A stretch of 64,000 bases of DNA. Source: Anoplolepis gracilipes (lineage: Eukaryota > Arthropoda > Insecta > Hymenoptera > Formicidae). Shown piece by piece: positions 1 to 9,811 of the stretch. Under the pieces are notes generated by a model, which saw only the letters and a list, made by a program, of their open reading frames with translations, was not told the DNA's origin and searched no databases. The stretch spans positions 17,147,501-17,211,500 of the forward strand of contig NC_132972.1 in the NCBI RefSeq assembly GCF_047496725.1. The letters are read 5' to 3'. Each line of letters opens with the position of its first letter. The first letter of the stretch is position 1. The translations under genes were made by a program, and so were the position numbers.

Positions 1-112
1 AAGCTTTTCGGAAGGAAAAAATTGATTTGTCGTCAACCGTCATAGAACGAAAAGGAAATCCTTGGAGTTCCAGTGACTTCATCCTGTTTATTCGTTCTCG
101 TCGTATTCCAAG

Positions 113-175
<63 letters not shown>

Positions 176-638
176 TGATTGGACGGAAGGCGACTCGATG
201 GCGATTATCGGAGGAGAATTCGCGAAGTGAAACAGGACTTACAATAGGAAGCTCATTGTGGTGGGCTCGTCGTAGTTGTAGCTAAATCACTCTATTCTTT
301 CGGTCTGCTTTTGTACTCCGATTTACTCCGCGTAAGGAGACGACGTACGCGATGACGACAGTGTTTGTCCGACAGCAGACGACGACGACGACGTCGACGA
401 CGAGGACGACGTCGTTGCCAGTCAATCGGCCGCCGCACTCGCGATTCTCACGATGCTTTAACTCTCTGGTGTCTCGCAAACGTTGACGCTGCTGTACCGG
501 GATGACAAATTTCCGTCGCTAGCTGTATGTCCGTCTATTATCGGTCCGGCTTCACTCTCACGCTATGATCTTTTCTTCATGAAAATAAGACGGTGTTTGC
601 CTCAATTTGACTACAGTCACGGAATAGGAGTCGAACTT

Positions 639-735
<97 letters not shown>

Positions 736-986
736 CTACTTGGTTGAGTACACTCCACAGACTTCTATACTATAACTAGACCGCTAACTTCCTTATATAT
801 TAGACCTAAAAAGTGACTCCGAAAAATATGTACAACATTAGTAGGATAGAGAAAAGGAGGGGATAGATATATAATATAGCTACTATAGAAAATAACTCGT
901 GTGTGAGTGACATTGCTTTAAATTCAATCAATCAGCGTGACTGTCATCTTACTAATGATGACGTATACACATAAGTTTCGTACATA
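1..986. other. Left-edge intergenic region with microsatellites
   Basis: No convincing gene is seen. A (TA)n tract lies at about 116-163, and a long (CT)n tract followed by (TATC)n at about 637-737. Between them, 290-560 is more GC-rich, with GACGAC-type triplet runs. It could be promoter or 5' leader DNA of a gene beyond the left edge, but no exon can be supported. A fragment of the foldback end resembling 59788-60739 (CAGACTTCTATA...CTAGACCGCTAAC) begins near 757. Confidence 0.5.
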
Positions 987-1171
987 CAGTCGGACCTCCT
1001 ATCCTACGACATTTACGGTCCGGAATCTTCCCCTTAAACCTCTGATCCTACGACAAAAATTTGAAAGTGGGGATATAATTCCCCTTTCGCGGTCGTAGCA
1101 TGAGAGGATTTTTTGTCGTAGGATAAAAGGTTTCGTAGCATAAGAGAGTCGTAGGATAAGAGGCCCGACTG
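987..1171. mobile_element. MITE, CAGTCGGACC family, copy 1
   Basis: This is a 185-bp non-coding element with imperfect terminal inverted repeats. It begins CAGTCGGACCTCCTATCCTA and ends with the inverted version (TAGGATAAGAGGCCCGACTG). It is flanked by TA on both sides, as expected for Tc1/mariner-type MITEs. Near copies lie at 1275-1451, 23263-23448 and 53150-53334. Confidence 0.8.
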
Positions 1172-1274
1172 TACTTTTCGGGGTTATGTATTTTGTCGGA
1201 GTTAGCAGTCTAGTTATATATAGAAGTCTGTGATACACTCATGGCTCATGGGTATATCCACAGACTTTTATATA

Positions 1275-1451
1275 CAGTCGAACCTTTTATCCTATGACCT
1301 TCTTATGCTATAAAACTTCTTATCCTACGACAAAAAATCCTCTCATGCGACGCGAAAGGGGAATTATACCCCCCACTCACAAATTTTTGTCGTAGGATCA
1401 GAGATTTAAGGGGAAGATTCCGAAAATGTCGTAGGATAAGGGGTCCGATTG
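1275..1451. mobile_element. MITE, CAGTCGGACC family, copy 2
   Basis: Second, more diverged copy, about 100 bp after copy 1 and in the opposite orientation. It keeps the TATCCTACGAC-type termini and the internal GGGGAATTATA motif. The TA flanks are retained. Confidence 0.75.
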
Positions 1452-1514
1452 TAATACTAGACCGCTAAGCTTCTTATATAGTTACTAGATTCTGTGGACC
1501 TGAAACCTATGTAC

Positions 1515-1997
1515 AGCATAAACATTATATTTCAGTAACAAATAAAAAATAAATGTTTTAAAATTAAATATTATAATCCTTCTATGTTAAACATTAAAAT
1601 AATATATATAATAAAAAACTGTTTATATTTAATTTTTAGTAATTAAATAAAATCCTTAATTAAATTTAATCATTATTAATTGTATAAAAATTAACAAAAT
1701 AAAATAAAAATAAAAAAATAAACACATAAAACATGAAATAATAAATTGCTTTATTTTCATGAGAAAACAAACTGTTATCACAAGCATTATAAAAACCTAA
1801 AATATATAATATTTGTGTATTTCATGAGAAAACATAAACTACTATTACAAACATTATAATATCAGCGCATTAAAAGAGGTTAGGGTCAGGTAAGATAAGA
1901 GAGAGAAGGAGAGGAGGAAGTGAATAAATATCTTTCTCTCTCGCAGAATTTTGCCTAGATTGCCTTATGGCGAGACTCTTATTAGAGGGTCTCTAGA
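1515..1997 (-). repeat. F repeat, partial copy (reverse orientation)
   Basis: AT-rich sequence ending in GCCTTATGGCGAGACTCTTATTAGAGGGTCTC. It is the reverse complement of the repeat seen complete at 42235-42826 and, interrupted, at 58378-59593. Shared landmarks are the CTTTCTCTCTCGCAGAATTT stretch near 1930 and the TTTCATGAGAAAACA motifs near 1757 and 1820. Confidence 0.65.
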
Positions 1998-2000
1998 CAG

Positions 2001-2573
2001 CAAAGAGTAAAAAGAAACAGGAGAGAGCATATGGCTCGAGCTAAATGGACGGAAATGCCTATATATACCAGCATAAAAGTGGACACTCAAAATGGCTTCT
2101 TATGGGCGCCAAAATTGAATGGCTTTTCGGAGATGTTGGAAGAACAAAGTTTTAAATTAAATATGAAATATACTTCCCGGTAAAAAATTTCTCATATATA
2201 ATTATAATATAACAATATAAAAATATATAGAAATATATAAAATTCTGTATAAGTTATGTATAGTTATGTATAGTATGCATAATTTTGTATTATCGTTGAC
2301 TGACATCTAGCCAACATTAATATAAAATTATATATAATTATATAATAAATCATATATTATGATATATAATTATACATAACTTGTACAAAATTTTATATAT
2401 TTCTATATAATTTTATATGGTCATATATTATATATGATTATACATAACAAATTTTTTACCGGGTTAATATTTTTAATAAAATCAACTCAATAAGATTAAA
2501 TTGAAATATATAATTTTAATATGCAACAAGTAAAATAATATATATTAATAATATTGAAATTTTAACACATTGT
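2001..2573. mobile_element. hAT-like MITE (CAAAGAGTAA family), truncated and interrupted
   Basis: Starts with CAAAGAGTAAAAAGAAACAG, the terminus of the element seen complete at 58960-59568. The copy runs to about 2170, is split by the CCCGG element at 2176-2463, and resumes as AT-rich sequence to about 2573, where it stops short of its other end. Confidence 0.65.
2176..2463. mobile_element. MITE with CCCGGTAAAAAATTT termini, copy 1
   Basis: A 288-bp AT-rich element with near-perfect terminal inverted repeats, CCCGGTAAAAAATTT at the left and AAATTTTTTACCGGG at the right. It is inserted in the hAT-like repeat. A second copy lies at 12587-12872. No coding capacity. Confidence 0.8.
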
Positions 2574-3830
2574 TTACAAAACTTGAGAGCGTAGAAACTA
2601 CCAAGGCTGACCCCAAGTAGCACATATTCGTTTCAAAAACGTTTCACAAATGTTTTAACTTTACATCGAAATTTTAATTATTTAATTAAAAAAAACGATG
2701 AACCACCAAACGTTTTAATTGGACTATCAATCACTATCAAACGACCACCAAACGATTAGTTAATTTTAATTATAAAAAAATCAAAGTGTTTCGGTTAACT
2801 TTACGGAGTTGAATTAAAGACCGAAAGCAGGTTAGAAGTACATGAACTCCGTAAAGTTAGCCGAACCACTTTGATTTTTTTATAATTAAAATTAACTAAT
2901 CGTTTGGTCATCGTTTGTTCATGATTGGTCATCCAATTAAAACGTTTGATCATTTATCGTTTTTTTTTAATTAAATAATTAAAATTTCAAACTAAAGTTA
3001 GCCGAACATTTTTATTTTTCGTCCAATCGAGTTAAACAAGAGCTTATTCGATGCAGAATCATTAGGTCATCACGAATAAATTCTTTACAACGTTTGGTTT
3101 ATCATCTCATCAAGTTTATCCGAAAAATGAAAAAAATCATGTGCGGTAGAATGACGACGGGCGACGTATAGTGACATGGACGTGCGCTGCGGTCACGCGA
3201 GCATCCGTTTTAGTAACTTATACAAAATTTTAAATAAATCTTTTTTAATTTTAAATAAATCCTTTTTAATAATGTAGCTACCCAGGTAGCACTGTTCGTT
3301 TTATAAACGTTTTATAAACGTATCTAATACGAAAAGATACGTTTAAAAAACGTTATAAAACGTTTATTAAACGAACATGTGCTACTTGGGTATGCAAGTT
3401 GCAAACTCATGTGGAATCGTATATGCATTGCAAAGTACATGCTTAGATGGGAATGCATAGGGAGACGGGGCGAAGCCTTTAAAAGAATTTGGAATCGTGA
3501 TAATCTAATAATTAAGCACCAAACGTTTTAATTGGACTATCAATCACCACCAAACGATTTCTATCATGTAAGACCAATTTGAACAAAATTGCTTAATAAA
3601 TAATATATTGGTCCGGCTAACTTTACAGTCATCGTCGTCATTTTACCGCACATGATTTTTTTCATTTTTCAGATGAACTATGGACCACTAAACGTTGTAA
3701 AGAATTTATTCGTGACCACCTAACGATTCTACATCGAATAAGCTTTTGTTTAACTCGATTGGACGAAAAATAAAAATGTTCGGCTAACTTTAAGTAATTT
3801 TTTATATCTGTCTCAAACTGAAGATTGAAT
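2574..3830. repeat. Rearranged mosaic of the CTCCGTAAAGTTAGCC foldback family
   Basis: Contains both end types of the family that forms the large palindromes at 21334-22645, 40173-41960 and 60761-62084. A right end (TAACTTTACGGAGTT) is near 2798-2813 and a left end (AACTCCGTAAAGTTAGCC) near 2845, separated by about 30 bp (GACCGAAAGCAGGTTAGAAG) that also occurs near 60050. Core fragments such as TTGAGAGCGTAGAAACTACC (2583) and the GACGACGGGCGACG segment (about 3151) are present but out of the standard order, so the region is a rearranged remnant. Confidence 0.6.
3288..3392. mobile_element. Small hairpin MITE (ACCCAGGTAGCAC ends)
   Basis: About 105 bp, almost a perfect hairpin. It opens ACCCAGGTAGCACTGTTCGT and closes with the inverse (ACGAACATGTGCTACTTGGGT). 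It is inserted within the foldback mosaic. A half copy lies at about 2613-2650. Confidence 0.7.
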
Positions 3831-4026
3831 CTATCTAAAAGAAACAATATGAATTAATTTGAAAAACGCCCTCATATTAACCGTCGATTTCCGGGATCCC
3901 CCTAATGGCACCTTTTAGCGGCTTTGTTCTATCCCTTACTAGAGGATTCCTAATTATACGCGGCTTGTTCGAGAGATGGGATGCGTTCGGGGAACTCGCT
4001 ATCGCACTATCAACGCAAACGCTACC

Positions 4027-4979
4027 AAAAATTAATTTTTTCGAAATTTTAATTATTTAATTAAAAAAAAAACTACGAACGACCAAACGTTTTAATTGGA
4101 CGACCAATCATCACTAAACGATTACCAAGCGATTAGTTAATTTTAATTATAAAAAAATCAAAGTGGTTCGGCTAACTGTACAGAGGTCATGCGCGGTTCA
4201 TATATATATGGTCTAAGGGTAAAATCACATGGTGCGGAATGGAAGTACGGAATAAAGAGTGCGTCATAGAAACAGCCAATCAGAGCTTTGCCGCAAGGTC
4301 TACTTAAACTCTGATTGGCTGTTTCTATGACGCATTTTCTATTTCGTACTTCTATTCCGCACCATGTGATTTTACCCTAAGGGTCTACCGGACCGACGAG
4401 AAAATTCCAGCGTCACTGTCACCAACATTGAGAAATGAATTCTTAAGGTGCTTTTTCATGCTGACTCTCGACGCTCATTTTTGGCGTCAAAACAGATCAC
4501 GTGATCAAAATTGACGAATTGGTATTTTTATTTTTGGTCACGTGATGTCTTTTGACGCTGAAAATGAGCGTTGAGCGTCAGCATGAAAAGGCACCTTAAG
4601 AATTCATTTCTCAATGTTGGTGACAGTGACGCTGGAATTTTCTCGTCGGTCCAGTAGACCCTTAGGGTAAAATCACATGGTGCGGAATAGAAGTACGAAA
4701 TAGAAAATGCGTCATAGAAACAGCCAATCAGAGCTTAAGTAGACCTTGCGGCAAAGCTCTGATTGGCTGTTTCTATGACGCACTCTTTATTCCGTACTTC
4801 CATTCCGCACCATATGATTTTACCCTTAGACCATATATATATGAACCGCGCATGACCTCTGTACAGTTAGCCGAACCACTTTGATTTTTTTATAATTAAA
4901 ATTAACTAATCGCTTGGTAATCGTTTAGTGATGATTGGTCGTCCAATTAAAACGTTTGGTCGTTCGTAGTTTTTTTTTA
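4027..4979. repeat. About 950-bp nested palindrome of several inserted elements
   Basis: The left arm (about 4050-4490) is repeated inverted in the right arm (about 4545-4979), around an AT-rich loop at about 4505-4540. Four nested layers read inward from both sides: (1) the foldback family arm with AACGTTTTAATTGGACGACC; (2) TAAGGGTAAAATCACATGGT with a CCAATCAGAGCTT hairpin; (3) GACCGACGAGAAAATTCCAG; (4) AAGGTGCTTTTTCATGCTGA. Both copies of layer 2 contain their own small inverted repeat. There is no coding capacity. The arms are close to identical, so they are recent or homogenised. Confidence 0.8.
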
Positions 4980-5517
4980 AAAGCATCTTTATTCAATGTA
5001 TTGGTGTATGTCTATATACGTACAAACATCATTACATTTCAAGAGAGACAAAGACGACGTTATTGTCTTTCATTGTCTCTCCTTAGCAAGTGGTGCTATC
5101 AACATCGATTTGTTAGCTGTATTTTAGGTACAGATAGCCATATTCTAATTTTTCGTTTTTAGCTTCGAAAAAGTTATATTTCTTTATGAATTTTTTTAAA
5201 TATATTTTTTATAAAAATTAGAAAGTTTGTAAAGCGCTGGATTTTGCAATTTGATTATTAAAAATTTATAATAAATTTAATTCGAATTCAAGAAACAGCT
5301 ATACCTGATCCGCGGGTAGCAGTACATTTGTGGAAATTTTATTTCAACCTTTTTTTCCAAAAAATCACTCTTTATGAACCTGCGGATAATGTTGCTGATT
5401 AAAAATATCATAATTTTATTGCGATTTTCTTTAAATTTTAGCTGTAATACAACAAAAACAAATCCGTAGTTCGCAGCCGGCCGATAGGAGTCTCCACAGT
5501 GCCTCCGGTAGACCCTT
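4980..5517 (-). repeat. B repeat, diverged copy, reverse orientation
   Basis: Reverse-complement relative of the sequence at 20729-21333 and 39568-40172. The shared blocks are TCTCTCCTTAGCAAG (about 5078), AAAAAATCACTCTTTATGAA (about 5359) and GGAGTCTCCAC (about 5487). It ends GGTAGACCC at 5516, followed by TTAA, the end type used by the TTAA-flanked composite at 39568-41974. Confidence 0.6.
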
Positions 5518-5520
5518 AAT

Positions 5521-5778
5521 TATTTTTAAATAGTTTTAAATTCGCGCTTACAGAAAAGAACCAGTATGTTTTAACGTGTTGGCACAGTTTAACTGTGGTG
5601 CTGGTATGGTACATAATACCAGAATAAATTCCGCCTCTACCAATAGCAACTTTGGTACATGTACCAAACGATCACCAAAAATCACCTTTATTGACTGAAT
5701 TGGATATAATGCTTATTGGCCAATTTAAAATAAGCTTTTTGATTGGTCAAACGTGCTGGTTACCCTAGGCACCAATCA
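5521..5778. other. Intergenic region with an 'empty site' remnant
   Basis: No gene seen. The stretch ATAATGCTTATTGGCC (about 5707), followed within about 50 bp by CTGGTTACCCTAGG (about 5756), matches the sequences either side of the block inserted at about 58355-59730. This is probably the same repeat without that insertion. Confidence 0.45.
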
Positions 5779-6148
5779 GGCTGCGTTCGGAAACTTCACC
5801 CGGGTGCATCCGTGAAAGCTCGTGCCGTTCGGAAACATTCCAGGTGTACCAAAGTAGAGTCGTTCGGAAATACTATTGGGTGCATTTTAGGAGGAAAGTT
5901 TTCCACCCTAAATTTTCAGGGTGAATGCGGGTAATTTATTATATGTGGCGGGATTTCTAAATCTAAGGCTACGTTCGAGAACACTACTTTCGTGCGTTCA
6001 GAGCAAAGACTTCTATATATATATATATATATATATATAGTCTGTGGTTCAGAGTGTCATTTTATCTTTGTGATTTATTAAAAATTGAACAAGGACAGAT
6101 ATATGTTAGTATGTACACGAGTGATGTTTTTCGAACACAGCCTAACTA

Positions 6149-7194
6149 TGGAGTGTATAAATTTATTAAAAGATAGACATAAATTGATAACTGATGAACA
6201 TAATCAACCGTTGTACGATCCTCAAGGATATTTAGTAATATATGATATGATAAGTAAGCGATAAATTTTTTTATTTATTTACGCTTCTTAAGACACGCAT
6301 ATCTTAGGTTAGAAATATTTGGAAGTATTTTTCTTTTTAGATAAAAATTTAACATCAATACCCGTTCCCAAAGAATCTTTGGCGTTCTTTAATTTAGACC
6401 CAACAATTATAAACAGCAATAAACCCGAGAACTTATTTGAATCTAGCAGTACATTTACGAGTACTCAGTCAACTCAATGTGATATGAATTTTTATCACAT
6501 CATATTTCTTTAATATTTTTATTATATATAATTATAAATAATATCCTTTTACTGACATGACTATTAAATGTTGACAATAACTCTAATATAGCATTTATTT
6601 TTAGCATCTTGGAAAGATCCTAATGCTACAAAGCGATTAATTTATGCATGGAAAGAACATGAGAATGATTTTAAAAGTGGACAATGCAAGTCCTCAGATG
6701 TATGGAAAAAGATTGCCATTGTTCTTCAAAATGAAAATAGTCAGTGGTTATACACAGGCATACAATGTGAAAATAAATTTAAAGAACTACGCAAGAAATA
6801 TGTTAAAGTAAAAGATCATAACAAACAATCAGGCAATGGTCCAATGACCTGTAAATTCTTTGATGAGCTTGAAGAGGTATTAGGGGATAAACCATGTATC
6901 CAACCTGTAGCTTTAGTCTCCAATTTGAGAAAGCGAGCAATATCCACTTCTCAAGATAGTAGTTCTCAACATAGTGACATAGAAAATGAATCCAGCAATG
7001 AATGTGATAAAAAGAAAAAAGTGAGGAAGACTAGAGTTCAGAAGGAACTGGGCGAATGGTCTGCTAGTTTACGTGAAGATTCTAAGCAAAGAGAAGAGGC
7101 AAGAGAGCACCGTCACAAGGAGTTAATAGCAGCATCTGATCGAGCAGTTGCTGCATATAAAGAAATGATGGCAAAGCTCATTGAGAAATTATAA
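6149..7194 (+). CDS. Harbinger-encoded Myb/SANT-like DNA-binding protein
   Basis: In PIF/Harbinger elements this second gene encodes a nuclear DNA-binding partner that helps the transposase enter the nucleus and bind the element ends. The proposed model is exons 6149-6254, 6341-6478 and 6605-7194, with GT-AG junctions and matching phases, giving 277 residues with no stop. Exon 3 carries the Myb/SANT-like (trihelix) domain, recognisable from spaced tryptophans (SWKDPNATKRLIYAWKEH, SSDVWKKIA, QWLYTGIQCENKFKELRKKY). A charged, Ser-rich segment with a basic cluster (DKKKKVRKTR) follows, and then a helical Glu/Arg/Ala-rich C-terminus likely to form a coiled coil. The domain and element context are secure. 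The first two exons and the ATG are inferred from splice phase, and exon 2 could be shorter. Confidence 0.75.
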
Positions 7195-7963
7195 AGATTA
7201 GAATAGGCATGAAATATTCTATTGCAAGTATTTTAAAAGTCTGTGATAATGACATTCTCTAATAAGTGATTACAAATACATATAATATATAGAATATATA
7301 TTTCATATTTTTTTAAGCTAGAGTTTCATATATTTTATCTAGAGTTGCATTCTGAATCTGCTGGTAAGATATTAAGTATTGTTATTGTTGAGAAAAAGTT
7401 ATGTATAGAATCCTATCTTCAGATTTCATATTTTTCTGTTATTTCTACAACTAAAGACTGTTTTTAATGAACATTTTTTTGTTTTTATGTTTTATTTTTA
7501 TAGTGCAAAGTTTGATATCTCTAAAGTCAAAAGTTAAGAATGCCTATTTGTTTCAATTATTTTACATTTAAGAGAAGAAAAAGATTCGTACGTGATTTAA
7601 TCAATATTATACCCTATAAGTCTATATAGATAAGAAAATTTATTATTCTTTATATGAGGTGCATTATTTATTGTTCAGTTATTGTTTTGAGTCTTCATTT
7701 TATTATTTTAGTTGTTATTTTGTGAAATAAGATTATATGCCAAATTATTATAATATATATCTTCTATAAAAAGTTATTATTCCCTTTATTATTAGGTAAA
7801 GTGATTCAGAATTTCCATAAATATAATGTTAATATAGATTTAGTGGTTTTATAAATATAAATTTAGTGGTCAAATATATAGATTATACTAAATGGTGAAC
7901 AAAATAATAAAATAAAATATAATTTCTTAGATATGCTATTAGACTGTATTTTTGTTTCACAAT
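7195..7963. other. Non-coding spacer between the two Harbinger genes
   Basis: AT-rich spacer between the converging 3' ends of the Myb-like gene and the transposase. AATAAA-like signals are on both strands. No open frame of note. Confidence 0.6.
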
Positions 7964-9447
7964 TCAAGTAATTGATGATGCTATATAATTACGTTTCGCT
8001 GGACCCTGAACATCATTATATACAATTTCTTCCACAGGTTCATTAATTGATCCTCGAATCTGATATCGTTCAGCACTAATTCTTTCATCAATTATTATTT
8101 GCTCTTCAATAAAATCATCTATTGTGTCATCACATCCTTCCAAACACAGATTGTGTAACACACAACAAGCCAATATCACAGAAGGAATGAGATCTGCTAC
8201 ACTCATGTGCAAATATTTCAGTCTTCGGAATCTCCCCTTTAATAAAGCAAATGCTCTTTCCACTGCTTGTCTCATTCTTGATAATTCTGTGTTGAAGTTG
8301 AGTCTGTAGACAAAAAAGAAAACATCAGACGTAGTTTATGAAAATGTGAAAGAAATTAAGAAAGCAACAAGGATCACTAACAGCTGTCAAATTTCCTTTA
8401 TTTATATAGGGTGGGATACACTAAGAGAGAACTGGATAAGCTTTATCACCAATAATATACTCATTTCCTGGAAAGAACTTTGCACGATTTTCTTACACAG
8501 ACATCCACAAATCTGAGTTTCTAAATATTCTACAATCATTCACTGAACCAGCAAATCCCACAAAACAATCTGTAAATACCAGATCTGCGTTGCAAACAGC
8601 TTGCAAAGTAAGAGCATACTCGCATTTCCTGGTTCTATATGATTCAGAGTTAATCTGGATAAATAAGAATATAAAAATAAGATAAGTTATATTATTAGGA
8701 TCAATGTATAATTAGTAAGATAATTAAAATAGAAGTCTTACATGTGGAGCAAGGATAGGTATATGTGAGCCATCAATAGCTCCTATGACATCTGGAAGGA
8801 CACCAATTTCATTGAATCTTTTTTTCACAGCAGTTAATCTGTCCCTTTGTGGCCATACAATAACACTGTCTGCTATGACATTTAAAGCATTCACAACTCT
8901 ACAAAAAGAATCATGTAATATAGATTTTGCCATATTGAAACGATCTGCAACAGACCTATAACATTGATCTAATTAATGTATAAATGATTAATAGAACAAT
9001 TTTATATTTATATTTATATTTGTAAAAAATGTTATGCTTACCGAAAAGAATCTGGAGTTGCTAAAAGCCAAATGACTGACAAAAGTTGATGTCTAACTGG
9101 GATCATCGGTCTTCCTTCTTTCTCCGTACGTGTTAATATTGAAATTAGAGTCGTTCGAGATTTTCATAAGTTGTTCTGGTCATACGAAAATGTTGACGAA
9201 ACACTTCATTATTAAATCTTGGTATAATTTCGTTGACATACACTCGTTTCCTAACCTTATTACAGGCTGGATTACTAAATCTTATCTGAACTTCAACAAA
9301 ATTTCCTTCTTCAATCATTTTGTCTTCTGTCTCATCATCACTATTTTCTAAATATAAACTATTTAAAGTTGTCCTTATTAATTCTTGTCCAACACCTATG
9401 GCACAAGCCACAGTAGTATTTCTCTGAGACCGCCTTTCATTCGCCAT
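7964..9447 (-). pseudogene. Harbinger (HARBI1-like) DDE transposase, disrupted
   Basis: Four exon-like blocks on the minus strand: 9447 to about 9042, about 8957-8738, about 8655-8389 and about 8311-7964. Family landmarks are GRPMIPVRHQLLSVIWLLA, the first catalytic Asp block VLPDVIGAIDGSHIPI, the second Asp region CFVGFAGSVNDCRIFRNSDLW, and the catalytic Glu block RMRQAVERAFALLKGRFRRL. The frame is broken in three places: a one-base-type shift near 9145-9160 just after TYENLERL, an in-frame TAA at 8495-8493, and an in-frame TAG at 8423-8421. The catalytic blocks can still be read, so decay is recent, but this copy should not make active transposase. Nuclear-encoded HARBI1 host proteins are excluded by the flanking TIRs. 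Confidence 0.88.
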
Positions 9448-9556
9448 CTTTTCGTTTATATTTTGCCGTTCAGAAACTATTCACACCTGAGGTACACTCT
9501 ACCCCCTTCATAATTCACCCGACTCTACCCTCAGGGTAGCGTTTCTGAACGCAGCC

Positions 9557-9811
9557 TCAATATGAGTGATTGTGTTTAATTGTACTGTGTGTCCAAATGA
9601 ACTCCTCCCTACAGTCAATACTTAACATAACGTAACGGAAAAACTCGTGCAATAGCTTTAAAGCTCAAAGGTCACGAGATCTAAATATGTGCTCTCTAGT
9701 TAAAAGAGTGTTTATCAGAAGTTTAATGAGCAGTATCTCTGTTATATTCAAGCAATTAAGTATTAGATTCACATATATATACCTTTCAAAGTAATTTATT
9801 ATATTAAAAAA
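9557..9811. other. Upstream region of the first CSP gene
   Basis: Unique-looking sequence between the Harbinger right end and the CSP start codon. AT-rich TATATATA at about 9773-9780 may serve as a TATA element about 30 bp before the start. The Harbinger insertion ends only 256 bp upstream of the CSP ATG. Confidence 0.4.

Larger units (their letters stand above)
5779..9556. mobile_element. PIF/Harbinger DNA transposon, near full length
   Basis: The 3778-bp element is bounded by 16-bp terminal inverted repeats with one mismatch, GGCTGCGTTCGGAAAC at the left and the inverse of GGCTGCGTTCAGAAAC at the right. TCA occurs directly outside each end (5776-5778 and 9557-9559), a 3-bp target duplication as used by this superfamily. 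Inside are the two genes expected of a PIF/Harbinger element: a Myb-like protein (+) and a DDE transposase (-), converging. The Myb-like frame is open but the transposase is broken. Subterminal CGTTCGGAAA repeats follow the left end, and a short AT hairpin fragment (about 6008-6051) is inserted there. Confidence 0.92.

Noticed and set aside
282..779. Open frames at the left edge, including a CT-repeat protein
   Set aside because: Composition is explained by GAC triplets and the (CT)n tract; no splice sites or domains.
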